A stretch of DNA of 64,000 nt from Sabulicella rubraurantiaca (lineage in GTDB: Bacteria > Pseudomonadota > Alphaproteobacteria > Acetobacterales > Acetobacteraceae), in NCBI RefSeq assembly GCF_017355885.1, contig NZ_JAFEUU010000004.1:124001-188000 (forward strand), given 5' to 3'. Positions 45,887 to 54,996 of the stretch are shown one piece after another. Numbering within the stretch: position 1 is the first letter of the stretch; each line of letters opens with the position of its first letter. The position numbers and the translations under genes are program-made. The notes beneath the pieces were generated by a model, which did not search any database, was not told where the DNA came from, and was given only the letters and a program-made list of their open reading frames with translations.

Positions 45887-47262
45887 GCCAGCGCCCCCAG
45901 GATCCGCACCCAGGAGCGGGTGCCCTTCCGGAAGCTTTCGAGGTCGTATTTCTCGTTCGGGCTGTGGACGCGGTCGTCCTTCTGCCCGAACCCGGCCATG
46001 ACCACGTCCATCCCGAGTTCTCGCCGGAAATCCCCGGCGACGGGAATGGAGCCGCCGCCACCGATGAACACAGCCTCCCTGCCCCACTCGGCGGTCAGCG
46101 CATCGCGCGCCTGGATGAAGGCCGGGTCGGCGGTATCGAAGCCGATGGCGGAGGCGGAGCCATGCTCGATGAATTCGGCACGGCAATCGGCGGGCAGGCG
46201 GGCGCGCACGAAGTCACGGAAGGCGGCGCGGATGGCGTGCGGGTCCTGGTCGAAGACCAGGCGGAACGACACTTTCGCCGAGGCCTGGGCGGGGATGACC
46301 GTCTTGAACCCCTCGCCCTGGTAGCCGCCGCCCATGCCGTTGATCTCGGCGGTGGGACGGGACCACAGCATCTCCAGCGCGGTGCGGTCCTTCTCGCCAG
46401 CGGGAACGGACAGGCCGACCGCGCCAAGGAAGCCGGCGGCGTCGAAGCCGAGCCCTTCCCACTGCCGCCGCAGCGCATCGGGTAGTTCCGGCACGCCATC
46501 ATAGAAGCCCGGGATGGTGACGCGCCCGTCCGCGTCATGAATGTCGGCCAGGATGCGCGCAAGGACGCGGTTCGGGTTGGCCGCGGCGGAGCCGAACATG
46601 CCTGAGTGCAGGTCCTGGTTGGCGGCGTGGATCACCACCTCCTCGCCACACAGGCCGCGCAGCATGGTAACGATGGCGGGGGTCTCGTTGTCCCACATGC
46701 CGGTGTCGCAGATCAGGCCGAGATCGGCCTTCAGTTCCGCCGCGTGCTCACGCAGGAAGGGCGGGAGGTTCACGCCGCCCGATTCCTCCTCGCCTTCCAG
46801 CAGGATGGTGAGCGGGATGGGCAGGCTGCCCGTCTCCTCGCGCCAGGCGCGGCAGGCTTCGAGGAAGGTCATCACCTGCCCCTTATCATCCGCTGCGCCG
46901 CGCGCGCGGATCACGGTGCGTCCATCCGGCAGCGTGTCCAGCGCCGGCTCGAAAGGGCCGCGCTGCCAGAGCGAGAGCGGGTCCACCGGCTGCACGTCGT
47001 AATGCCCGTAGAATAGCGCCGAGCGCCCGGGGGCCGAGCGGTCATGCCCCACCACGACGGGATGGCCGGGCGTCGGGTGCGACTTCGCTTCGAAGCCGAG
47101 ATCGGCCAGTTCGCGCGCCAGATGCTCGGCGCAGCGTGCGCAGTCCGCGGCAAAGGCAGGGTCGGTGGAGATGGAGGGAATGCGCAGAAGCGCGAAGAGC
47201 CGCTCCAGCGCTGCCTCCGCATTCGCGTCCGCCCGCGCCAGCACCCGTTCCGTCACATCCAT
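45868..47262 (-). CDS. M20 family dipeptidase/metallopeptidase
   Basis: 464 residues. Zinc ligands are visible: FYGHYDVQPVD near 87 (His, Asp), IRARGAADDKGQV near 119 (bridging Asp), LEGEEESGG near 152 (Glu) and the late His in VHSPNEKYDLE near 437. A dimerisation lid separates them. It resembles carnosinase/DUG1-like Cys-Gly dipeptidases of the M20 family. Substrate is not proven. ATG 47262 lies four bases after the GFA gene stop, so it is probably cotranscribed with mfd and GFA. Confidence 0.9.
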   Translation of the reverse strand: MDVTERVLARADANAEAALERLFALLRIPSISTDPAFAADCARCAEHLARELADLGFEAKSHPTPGHPVVVGHDRSAPGRSALFYGHYDVQPVDPLSLWQRGPFEPALDTLPDGRTVIRARGAADDKGQVMTFLEACRAWREETGSLPIPLTILLEGEEESGGVNLPPFLREHAAELKADLGLICDTGMWDNETPAIVTMLRGLCGEEVVIHAANQDLHSGMFGSAAANPNRVLARILADIHDADGRVTIPGFYDGVPELPDALRRQWEGLGFDAAGFLGAVGLSVPAGEKDRTALEMLWSRPTAEINGMGGGYQGEGFKTVIPAQASAKVSFRLVFDQDPHAIRAAFRDFVRARLPADCRAEFIEHGSASAIGFDTADPAFIQARDALTAEWGREAVFIGGGGSIPVAGDFRRELGMDVVMAGFGQKDDRVHSPNEKYDLESFRKGTRSWVRILGALAQRPTA

Positions 47263-47266
47263 TCCA

Positions 47267-47665
47267 TCATTCCCTGTTGCGCGCGTGATGATCCGTGACA
47301 GATGGGATGGGGCCAAGCCAATCGTCGCGCCGGATAGTCCAGAGTTCGTATGCCGGCGGCCAGAGGCTGGTCTCGTCGAAGGAGCCGTGGTGCAGCTCCA
47401 TCTCCCCCGGCTCACTCTTCGCAAGGCGCCCGAAGACCTGGGAGCCGCAGCGCGGGCAGAAGGAGCGCACATAGCCGGGCTGGCTCTCGAAGCTGCTCGC
47501 CTCTCCGGTGATCGTGACCTTGCCCTCGGGAAAGACGACGAAGGCCATGAAGGGCGCCGCGTGCAGCTTGCGGCAGTCGAAACAGTGGCAGAGGCCCGAA
47601 CGAATCGGCTCGCCCTCCGTGCGGAAGCGCAGCTGCCCGCAGCAGCACCCGCCCTCGCGGGTCAT
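47267..47665 (-). CDS. GFA-family zinc protein (glutathione-dependent formaldehyde-activating type)
   Basis: 132 residues. Seven or more Cys residues form the family zinc sites: GGCCCGQLRF at the N-terminus, GLCHCFDCRKLHAAPFMAF near 29-46 and FCPRCGSQVFGRL near 75. The fold is that of CENP-V/GFA. Members were named for formaldehyde-glutathione adduct formation, but most are uncharacterised. ATG at 47665 overlaps the mfd stop (ATGA), so translation is coupled to mfd. Confidence 0.9.
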   Translation of the reverse strand: MTREGGCCCGQLRFRTEGEPIRSGLCHCFDCRKLHAAPFMAFVVFPEGKVTITGEASSFESQPGYVRSFCPRCGSQVFGRLAKSEPGEMELHHGSFDETSLWPPAYELWTIRRDDWLGPIPSVTDHHARNRE

Positions 47666-50600
47666 GCCGCTTCCTTCCGCGCCGCACGAGCCAGCTTGGC
47701 GAGGTTGGTCACGAGGCCGCGCGCCGCCTTCACGCGCTGGGCGAAGGGCATCTCCTTCAGCAGCATCACCTTGCCGTCGGGCCGCAGCGTGATGAGGCCC
47801 TTCTGGTTCTGGGACCACTCCACCAGCCCGACCGGGTTGTCGAAGCGCCCCCGGTGGAAGGTCACGACGATGCCCTTCGGCCCCGCATCCACCTTCTCCA
47901 CATTCGCCTCCTTGCAGCGCAGCTTGATGGCGACGACGGCGAGGAGGTTCTCGACCTCCTCCGGCAAGGGGCCGAACCGGTCCACGAGCTCCGCGCCCAT
48001 CGCATCCACCTCCGCCTCGCTGCCCAGTGCACCGATGCGGCGATAGAGGCCGAGGCGAACGGGCAGTTCCTGCACGTAATTCTCGGGGATCAGCACGGCG
48101 AGGCCAAGGTTGATCTGCGGCATCCAGGCGGTGTCCGACTCCTCGCGCTTGCGGGAGCCGGCGCGGAGGTCCGCCACCGCCTCTTCCAGCATCTCCTGGT
48201 AGAGCTCGATGCCCACTTCACGGATCTGACCCGACTGCTCCTCGCCCAGCAGGTTGCCCGCGCCGCGAATATCGAGGTCGTGCGAGGCCAGGGTGAAGCC
48301 GGCGCCGAGATTGTCCAGCGTCTGCATCACCTCCAGCCGCTTCTGCGAGGTGGGCGAGAGGCGGTGATGCGCCGGCCAGGTCAGATAGGCGTAGCCGCGC
48401 TGCTTGCCGCGACCGACGCGGCCGCGCAGCTGGTAGAGCTGACCCAGCCCGAACATGTCGGCGCGGTGGATGATGAGCGTGTTCACCGCCGGCATGTCGA
48501 GGCCGGATTCGACGATGTTGGTGGCCAGCAGGATGTCGTATTTTCCGTCGCCGAACTCCGTCATCACCTGCTCGAGCTCGGTGGCGGCGAGGCGGCCATG
48601 CGCCTGCACCATGCGCGCCTCGGGCGCGATTTCGGCCAGGCGCTCGGCCATCTTCGCCATGTCCTCGATGCGCGGGACGACGCAGAAGATCTGCCCGCCG
48701 CGGAAGCGCTCGCGCTGGATTGCCTCGCGCAGCACCAGCGGGTCCCATGGCATGATGAAGGTGCGGACTGCCAGGCGGTCCACGGGCGGCGTCGCGATCA
48801 CGCTCATCTCCCGCACGCCGGACAGTGCGAGCTGCAACGTGCGCGGGATGGGCGTGGCGGTCAGCGTCAGCACATGGACGCCGGCCTGCAGCTCCTTCAG
48901 CCGCTCCTTATGCTTCACGCCGAAATGCTGCTCCTCGTCCACGATGACGAGGCCGAGATCGGCGAACTCGATCCCCTTGCCGAGCAGGGCATGGGTGCCG
49001 ACCACGATGTCCACGTCGCCCCGCGCCAGGGCCTCGCGAGTCTCCTTCGCCTCCTTCGGCGTCACCATCCGGGATAGCTGGGCGATGCGGATCGGCAACC
49101 CGGCGAAGCGGGCGGTGAAGATGCGGTGGTGCTGGCGCGCCAGCAGCGTGGTCGGCACCACCACCGCCACCTGGGAGCCCGCCATGGCCACGGTGAAGGC
49201 GGCGCGCAGCGCTACCTCCGTCTTGCCGAAGCCCACGTCGCCGCAGATCAGCCGGTCCATCGGGCGGCCCGCCGCCAGATCCTCCAGCACGTCGGCGATG
49301 GCGCGGGACTGGTCCTCCGTCTCCACATAGGGGAAGCGGGCGCAGAACTCCTCCCAGGCGCCCTCGGGCGGGGCGATGACCGGGGCGTCGCGGGTCTTGC
49401 GCTGCGCCGCGATCTTGATGAGCTGCGCCGCCATGTCCGCGATGCGCTGCTTCGCCTTGGCCTTGCGCGCCTGCCAGGAGGCGCCGCCCAGCTTGTCCAG
49501 CGTGACGCCCGCCGTCTCCGAGCCGAAGCGCGACAGGATCTCGATATTCTCGACCGGGACGTAGAGCTTGGCGTCGCCGTCATAGGTCAGCTTCAGGCAG
49601 TCATGCGGCGCGCCGCCGGCCTGGACCGTTTCCAGCCCCTCGTAGCGGCCCACGCCGTGCTCGGCATGGACCAAGAGGTCTCCGACCTCGATCTGCGTGG
49701 CATCGGCCAGGAACTGGTCGGCGCGCTTGCGCTTGCGCGGCGGGCGGGCGATGCGCTCGCCCAGCAGATCCTGCTCCGCGGTGACGGAGATGCCGTCGCC
49801 GATGAAGCCGCGCTCCAGCCCCAGATGCGCGACGGCCACGACACCCGCGGGGAGCGAGCGCGCGGCATAGCCATCCTCGACCGGCTCCGCCGTGACTCGG
49901 TTCTCGCGCAGCAGCGTGACCAGACGCTCACGTGAGCCGCGAGTCCAGGCGGCGAGGACGGGACGGCGGCCACGGCCAATCTCGCTCTCCGCGTGGGCGG
50001 CATAGGCGTGGAACAGATTCTCGCCGGCCTGCCGTGCCTCGCTGAAGATGCGGCCCTGGCGGCCACCCGCGTCGATGCCGGGCGACCCTTCCGGCTTGTG
50101 GAAGGGTGAGAAGCGCAGGAGAGGCCCGCCGGCCAGCATCGCGTCCCAGGCCTTGCGGTCGAGGTAGAGGCGGTTTGGCGGAACGGGGCGGTAGGGAACC
50201 TCGCCTTCATTGATGCGGGCGGGGATGCGGCGCGCCTCGTAATGGTCGGCGATCATCTCCAGCCGCGCGGCCAGTGCATCCTCCGCTTGGTTGTCGAGGC
50301 TGACGGAGGCGCCGGGCAGGTAGTCCAGCAGCGTCTCCATCGTCTCGTGGAACAGCCCGGCCCAGTGCTCCATCCCCGGGTGGCGCCGCCCGGCGGAGAC
50401 GCTGACATAGAGCGGGTCTTCCGAGGCGGCGGCGGTGAAGAGGTCCCGGTAGCCGGTGCGGAAGCGCTCGATGCTGGCGGGGTCGAGGAAGACCTCGCCC
50501 ACCGGGCGCAGCACCAGGCGGTCCACGTGCTCGCGCGAGCGCTGGGTCTCGATGTCCAGGCGGCGGATACTCTCCACCTCGTCGCCGAAAAAGTCGAGGC

Positions 50601-51114
50601 GCAGCGGGTCGCTCATCCCTGCGGGGTAGAGGTCCAGGATGCCGCCGCGCACGGCATACTCGCCGGGCTCCATCACGGTCCCAGTGCGGCCATAGCCGTT
50701 GGATTCCAGGAACCCGACCACCTGCTCGATGCTGGCACGGCCGCCCTTGCGGAGCGAAAGCGCGGCCCCGGCGAAGGCGGCGCGAGGCGGCACCTTCTGA
50801 ACGAGCGCATTCACCGTGGTCAGCACGATGCGCGGGCGGGTCGGCGCCTCCGTCAACTCCGCCAGGGTGGCGACGCGTTCGGCGATGATCTCGGGGTTGG
50901 GGGAGACGCGGTCATAGGGCAGCACGTCCCAGGCCGGCAGGCGGAGCACCTCCGCCTCGGGCATGAAGAAGGCCAGCGCCTCGGCCATTCGGGCCATGCG
51001 GGCATCGTCGCGGCAGACATGGAGGACGGGCGCCTGCGTCTCGGCCCGCCGGGCGCGCAGCAGGAGCGCGTCGAAGCCCTCGGGCGCGCCATAGACGTCG
51101 AGTGGCGCGCTCAC
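47662..51114 (-). CDS. mfd: Transcription-repair coupling factor Mfd
   Basis: 1150 residues, full length. The UvrB-homology region leads (PAWDVLPYDRVSPNPEIIAER near 66-86). The RNA polymerase-interacting Tudor domain starts VGDLLVHAEHGVGRYEGLET near 490, and the translocase motor has ICGDVGFGKTEVALRAAFTV near 640 (Walker A), VIVDEEQHFG near 740 (DEEQ) and LTATPIPRTLQLALSGVRE (TRG region). It removes stalled RNA polymerase from DNA lesions and recruits UvrA. GTG at 51114 overlaps the sdhE stop; upstream in-frame sequence belongs to sdhE in another frame. Confidence 0.97.
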   Translation of the reverse strand: MSAPLDVYGAPEGFDALLLRARRAETQAPVLHVCRDDARMARMAEALAFFMPEAEVLRLPAWDVLPYDRVSPNPEIIAERVATLAELTEAPTRPRIVLTTVNALVQKVPPRAAFAGAALSLRKGGRASIEQVVGFLESNGYGRTGTVMEPGEYAVRGGILDLYPAGMSDPLRLDFFGDEVESIRRLDIETQRSREHVDRLVLRPVGEVFLDPASIERFRTGYRDLFTAAASEDPLYVSVSAGRRHPGMEHWAGLFHETMETLLDYLPGASVSLDNQAEDALAARLEMIADHYEARRIPARINEGEVPYRPVPPNRLYLDRKAWDAMLAGGPLLRFSPFHKPEGSPGIDAGGRQGRIFSEARQAGENLFHAYAAHAESEIGRGRRPVLAAWTRGSRERLVTLLRENRVTAEPVEDGYAARSLPAGVVAVAHLGLERGFIGDGISVTAEQDLLGERIARPPRKRKRADQFLADATQIEVGDLLVHAEHGVGRYEGLETVQAGGAPHDCLKLTYDGDAKLYVPVENIEILSRFGSETAGVTLDKLGGASWQARKAKAKQRIADMAAQLIKIAAQRKTRDAPVIAPPEGAWEEFCARFPYVETEDQSRAIADVLEDLAAGRPMDRLICGDVGFGKTEVALRAAFTVAMAGSQVAVVVPTTLLARQHHRIFTARFAGLPIRIAQLSRMVTPKEAKETREALARGDVDIVVGTHALLGKGIEFADLGLVIVDEEQHFGVKHKERLKELQAGVHVLTLTATPIPRTLQLALSGVREMSVIATPPVDRLAVRTFIMPWDPLVLREAIQRERFRGGQIFCVVPRIEDMAKMAERLAEIAPEARMVQAHGRLAATELEQVMTEFGDGKYDILLATNIVESGLDMPAVNTLIIHRADMFGLGQLYQLRGRVGRGKQRGYAYLTWPAHHRLSPTSQKRLEVMQTLDNLGAGFTLASHDLDIRGAGNLLGEEQSGQIREVGIELYQEMLEEAVADLRAGSRKREESDTAWMPQINLGLAVLIPENYVQELPVRLGLYRRIGALGSEAEVDAMGAELVDRFGPLPEEVENLLAVVAIKLRCKEANVEKVDAGPKGIVVTFHRGRFDNPVGLVEWSQNQKGLITLRPDGKVMLLKEMPFAQRVKAARGLVTNLAKLARAARKEAA

Positions 51115-51416
51115 CGGGCGTATCCGGGGCGTCCGGCGCCCGGGAGGGACATCTCGGCGGTGATGCGCTCCAGCAACGGGCCGCGCGCCTCCGCCGGGAT
51201 AGGCCGGCGGCCGCTCAGCCAATCCGTGAGGTCCACATCGGGCATCTCGAGGATTGCCTCCAGCTCATCTAGCTCGGACTGGGAAAGCGTGGCGAGATGG
51301 CGCTGCACGAACCCCCCCAGCATCAGATCGCATTCCTTGGTCCCGCGGTGCAGGGCGCGGAACAGGAGGCGGCGGTGGCGAGGGGTCAGGTCGTCGTCTG
51401 CGGTCACGGGTGCCAT
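51111..51416 (-). CDS. sdhE: FAD assembly factor SdhE
   Basis: 101 residues of the former DUF339. RHRRLLFRALHRGTKECDLM near 13-32 includes the RGxxE motif used in flavinylation of succinate dehydrogenase subunit A. FSxD helical bundle follows and ends ILEMPDVDLTDWLSGRRPIP. sdhE upstream of mfd is a known alphaproteobacterial pair. ATG at 51416 is only nine bases from the divergent recG start, with no Shine-Dalgarno sequence; GTG three codons in is an alternative. Its transcript is likely leaderless or its promoter lies within recG. Confidence 0.93.
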   Translation of the reverse strand: MAPVTADDDLTPRHRRLLFRALHRGTKECDLMLGGFVQRHLATLSQSELDELEAILEMPDVDLTDWLSGRRPIPAEARGPLLERITAEMSLPGAGRPGYAR

Positions 51417-51425
51417 ATAGGATGC

Positions 51426-53507
51426 GTGAGCGGAACCGTCAGCCTCGAAGCCCTGCTGGAGCCCTTCTCCGGCCTGCCCGGAATCGGCCCGCGCCGTGCC
51501 GCCCTGCTAGCCAAGGCGACGGGCGGCACGCGCGTTGTGGACCTCCTGTTCCACCTGCCCGACCGCATTGCGGCGCGGGTGCGGGTGGACCATCCCGCCC
51601 GCGCACCCGCGGAGGTGGATGCCGTCCTGCCCGTCACGACCGTCTCGCTGCGCCCCAAGCGCGCCGCCAGCACCAACCGCCCCTATGTCGAGATCCGCAC
51701 GGAAGAGGGCGTCACCATCCGCATCCTCAATGGCTGGCTGCAAACCGCCGAGCGGCAGTTCCCGCGCGGCGAGGTACGCTGGGTGTCGGGCAAGGTGAAG
51801 CCGGAGGGCGATGGCTGGTCCATGGCCAATCCGGATGTGGCGCGCGACCCGGATTCCTTGCCCGTGCTGGAACCCATCTGGCGCCTCACCGAGGGGCTGC
51901 ACCGCGCCACCATGTCCGCTTCCATGCGGGAGGCCTTGGCGCGCCTGTCCAGCGGCTTGCCGGAATGGGCCGACCCACCCCTGCTGGCGCGCGAGGGTTG
52001 GCCGAGCTTTCCCGACGCGCTGCGCGCGCTTCATGTGCCCACCGTGCCCCCGGGTGCCGCGCCACGCGAACGCCTCGCCTATGACGAGGCCCTGGCCGGG
52101 CAGGTTGCCATGGGCCTATTGCGCCGGCGGCATCGCGCCTCCTCCGGCCGGGCGCTGCGCGGCGACGGGACGCTGCGCCGTGCCGCGCTGGCCGAGTTCG
52201 GCCTTGCCCTGACGCCCGACCAGGCCCATGCCCTGGCGGAGATCGAGGCCGACTTGGCCGCCCCGCACCGGATGCTGCGCCTGCTGCAGGGCGATGTCGG
52301 ATCGGGCAAGACGCTGGTGGCGGTGCTGTCCATGCTGCAGGCGGTCGAGGCAGGTGCCCAGGCGGCGCTGATGGCACCGACCGAGATCCTGGCGCGGCAG
52401 CACCTCCGCACCCTCGCCCGGCTTTGCGGCGCGGCGGGGGTCGAGGTCGCCCTGCTGGCGGGCAGCGTGAAGGGGGCGGAACGGCGGCGCGTCCTCCAGG
52501 GCTTCGCCGACGGTTCCATTCCAATCGCCGTCGGCACCCATGCGCTCTTCCAGGAGGGGGTGGAGTTCCGCGACCTCGCCCTGGCCGTGGTGGATGAGCA
52601 GCACCGCTTCGGCGTGGCGCAGCGCCTGGAACTCGGCCGCAAGGGCGAGGATGCGGACATGCTGGTGATGACCGCCACCCCCATCCCCCGCACGCTGCAG
52701 CTGACGCAATGGGGCGAGATGCAGGTGAGCCGCATCGAGGGAAAGCCCGCCGGGCGCCAGCCCATCGCCACCCGCGTCGTGACCACCGCCCGGCATGCCG
52801 AGATCGTGGAACGCCTGGGTCAGGCCCTGGAGCGCGGCGAACGGGCCTATTGGGTGGTGCGTGCCATCACCGGCGGCGACCACGACGACAGCGTCGCCGC
52901 CGAGGACCGATTCGCGCAGCTGTCGCGCCGCTTCCCTGGCCAGGTGGGCTTGGCCCATGGCGAGCTCGACATGGAGGTGCGCGAGGGCGCGCTGCGCGAC
53001 TTCGCGGAGGGACGCACGCGGCTTTTGGTCGCCACGACGGTGATCGAGGTCGGGGTGGATGTGCCGGAGGCGACGATCATCGTGATCGAGCAGGCGGAGC
53101 GATTCGGGCTTTCCGCCCTGCACCAGCTTCGCGGCCGCGTCGGGCGCGGCAGCCGGCCCTCCTCCTGCCTGCTCATTCATTCCGAGCATCTTTCGGAAAA
53201 GGAGAAGGAGCGCCTGCTGATCCTGCGCGACACGGAGGATGGCTTCCTCATCGCCGAGGAGGATCTGCGCCTGCGCGGCGGCGGAGAGGCGCTGGGAACG
53301 CGCCAGGCAGGGCAGGCACAGCTTCGCCTCGCCCTGCCGGAGGAGGACATTGCCCGGCAGAGCGACCTGATCGACATCGCCCATCGCGACGCGGAGGCGC
53401 TGCTGGAGCGAGACCCCGGCCTCGCCTCGCCGCGCGGGCGCGCGGTGCGCTTCCTGTTGCGGCTCTTCGGCAAGGAGGATGCGGCGGCCTATTTGAAGGC
53501 CGGCTGA
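51426..53507 (+). CDS. recG: ATP-dependent DNA helicase RecG
   Basis: 693 residues. LPGIGPRRAALLAKA near 17 and the wedge/OB domain (about 60-180) precede the motor: LLQGDVGSGKTLVAVLSMLQ near 290 (Walker A), VVDEQHRFGVAQR near 388 (DEQH), MTATPIPRTLQLTQWG near 418, and QLRGRVGRGSRPSSCLLIH near 565 (motif VI). It reverses stalled forks and processes branched DNA. GTG 51426 fits family N-termini. Its start is nine bases from the divergent sdhE start. Confidence 0.97.
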   Translation: MSGTVSLEALLEPFSGLPGIGPRRAALLAKATGGTRVVDLLFHLPDRIAARVRVDHPARAPAEVDAVLPVTTVSLRPKRAASTNRPYVEIRTEEGVTIRILNGWLQTAERQFPRGEVRWVSGKVKPEGDGWSMANPDVARDPDSLPVLEPIWRLTEGLHRATMSASMREALARLSSGLPEWADPPLLAREGWPSFPDALRALHVPTVPPGAAPRERLAYDEALAGQVAMGLLRRRHRASSGRALRGDGTLRRAALAEFGLALTPDQAHALAEIEADLAAPHRMLRLLQGDVGSGKTLVAVLSMLQAVEAGAQAALMAPTEILARQHLRTLARLCGAAGVEVALLAGSVKGAERRRVLQGFADGSIPIAVGTHALFQEGVEFRDLALAVVDEQHRFGVAQRLELGRKGEDADMLVMTATPIPRTLQLTQWGEMQVSRIEGKPAGRQPIATRVVTTARHAEIVERLGQALERGERAYWVVRAITGGDHDDSVAAEDRFAQLSRRFPGQVGLAHGELDMEVREGALRDFAEGRTRLLVATTVIEVGVDVPEATIIVIEQAERFGLSALHQLRGRVGRGSRPSSCLLIHSEHLSEKEKERLLILRDTEDGFLIAEEDLRLRGGGEALGTRQAGQAQLRLALPEEDIARQSDLIDIAHRDAEALLERDPGLASPRGRAVRFLLRLFGKEDAAAYLKAG

Positions 53508-53516
53508 GCCTTGCTA

Positions 53517-53536
53517 TCCCGGTCGGCAGACCGGGA
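53517..53536 (+). terminator. Hairpin between recG and the ABC ATPase gene
   Basis: TCCCGGTC-GGCA-GACCGGGA, eight perfect pairs with a 4-base loop, lies nine bases after the recG stop and 12 bases before the next GTG start. It may end recG transcripts; its 3' arm also contains the GGGAG that could serve the next gene, so it might affect initiation. Confidence 0.55.
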
Positions 53537-53548
53537 GTACAGCCGAAC

Positions 53549-54268
53549 GTGAACGCGCTGATCGAGATCGAAGGCCTCTCCAGGCGCTTCGGCGCCTTCA
53601 CCGCCGTGGACGGGGTGAGCTTCTCCGTTGAGCGGGGCGAGGTGGTCGGGTTCCTGGGGCCCAACGGGGCCGGGAAATCCACCACCATGCGGATGCTGGC
53701 GGGTTTCCTGCCGCCCAGCGCCGGGACGGCCCGAATCGCGGGGCATGACGTGCAGACGGACGGCGTGGCCGCCCGCCGCAAGCTGGGTTTCCTGCCCGAA
53801 GGCGCCCCCACCTATCCCGAGATGACCGTCGAAGCCTTCCTGCGCTTCTGCGCCCGGGTTCGCGGCTGCAATCTGGCCACCGTGCCCGCCGCCATGGCGA
53901 TCACCCAATTGGAGGAGGTGCGGCTGCAACCCATCGAGACCCTCTCCAAGGGGTTCCGCCGCCGCGTCGGCCTTGCCTCCGCGCTGCTGCACGACCCGGA
54001 CGTGCTGGTGCTGGACGAACCGACGGACGGGCTCGACCCCAACCAGAAGCACGAGGTCCGCAACCTGATCACCGCCATGGCGCCGCGCAAGGCGATCATC
54101 ATCAGCACCCACATCCTGGAGGAGGTCTCGGCCGTCTGCACCCGCGCCATCATCATCGCGCGCGGGCGGGTGCTGGCCGATTCCACGCCAGAGGCGCTGA
54201 CGGCGGATGGGCGCGACCTCGACACCGTGTTCCGCGCTCTGACCCTGGGCGAAGGAGAGGTCGCATGA
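53549..54268 (+). CDS. ABC transporter ATP-binding protein (Gld/NatA-like)
   Basis: 239 residues. GFLGPNGAGKSTTMRML near 37 (Walker A), TLSKGFRRRVGLASALLHDP near 133 (signature in the LSKGxxxR variant seen in GldA-like proteins) and VLVLDEPTDGLDP near 154 (Walker B) with STHILEE near 184 (H-loop). Together with the next three genes it forms a Gld-type ABC system. GTG 53549 is used; the upstream open frame overlaps recG in another frame. Substrate unknown. Confidence 0.9.
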   Translation: MNALIEIEGLSRRFGAFTAVDGVSFSVERGEVVGFLGPNGAGKSTTMRMLAGFLPPSAGTARIAGHDVQTDGVAARRKLGFLPEGAPTYPEMTVEAFLRFCARVRGCNLATVPAAMAITQLEEVRLQPIETLSKGFRRRVGLASALLHDPDVLVLDEPTDGLDPNQKHEVRNLITAMAPRKAIIISTHILEEVSAVCTRAIIIARGRVLADSTPEALTADGRDLDTVFRALTLGEGEVA

Positions 54269-54996
54269 GGGCGGTCTGGGCCATCGCGCGGCGGGAATTC
54301 GCGGGCTACTTCGCCACCCCCGTCGCCGCCGTATTCATCGTCATCTTCCTAGTGCTCGCAGGCGCACTCACCTTCACCCTGGGCGGGTTCTTCGGCCGCA
54401 ACCAAGCGGATCTGCTGCCCTTCTTCGGCTTCGTGCCCTGGCTGCTGCTGTTCCTGGTGCCGGCGCTGACCATGCGCCTTTGGGCGGAGGAGCGTCGCCT
54501 GGGCACGATCGAGATGCTGCTGACCCTGCCCATCGCGCCCTGGCAGGCCGTTCTGGGCAAGTGGCTGGCCGCCTGGGTCTTCTGCGCGGTGGCGCTGGCG
54601 CTGACCTTCCCGCTGGTCATCACGGTGAACTGGCTGGGCGAGCCGGATAACGGCGCCATCCTCGCCGGGTATCTCGGCTGCGTGCTGGTGGCGGGGGCCT
54701 ACCTGGCGCTGGGCGCCGCCGTCTCGGCGATGACGCGCAATCAGGTCATCGCCTTCGTGCTGGGCGTCGCGGGGTGCTTCGTCTTCGCCGCCGCCGGATC
54801 GCCCATCGTCTCGGACTTCCTGTCCAACCGGCTGCCAGTGCTGGGCGAGGTGGCGCGCGGCTTCTCCGTCGCAGAGCATTTCGGCAGCTTCGTCCGTGGG
54901 GTGATCGCCGTGCCGGACCTCGTCTTCTTCGCCGCCTTCACCGGTTTCTGGCTCTTCGCCAATGCCGTGATCCTCGAATGGCGGAGGGGTGCGTGA
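54265..54996 (+). CDS. ABC transporter permease (GldF-like, ABC-2 type)
   Basis: 243 residues, six predicted membrane helices. MRAVWAIARREFAGYFATPVA opens as in GldF-like permeases, and MRLWAEERRLGTIEMLLTLPI near 72-92 is the coupling-helix region conserved in this family. It pairs with the preceding ATPase, whose stop it overlaps by 4 bases. In Bacteroidetes such permeases support gliding; in alphaproteobacteria the role is unknown and no gliding genes accompany them. Confidence 0.9.
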   Translation: MRAVWAIARREFAGYFATPVAAVFIVIFLVLAGALTFTLGGFFGRNQADLLPFFGFVPWLLLFLVPALTMRLWAEERRLGTIEMLLTLPIAPWQAVLGKWLAAWVFCAVALALTFPLVITVNWLGEPDNGAILAGYLGCVLVAGAYLALGAAVSAMTRNQVIAFVLGVAGCFVFAAAGSPIVSDFLSNRLPVLGEVARGFSVAEHFGSFVRGVIAVPDLVFFAAFTGFWLFANAVILEWRRGA

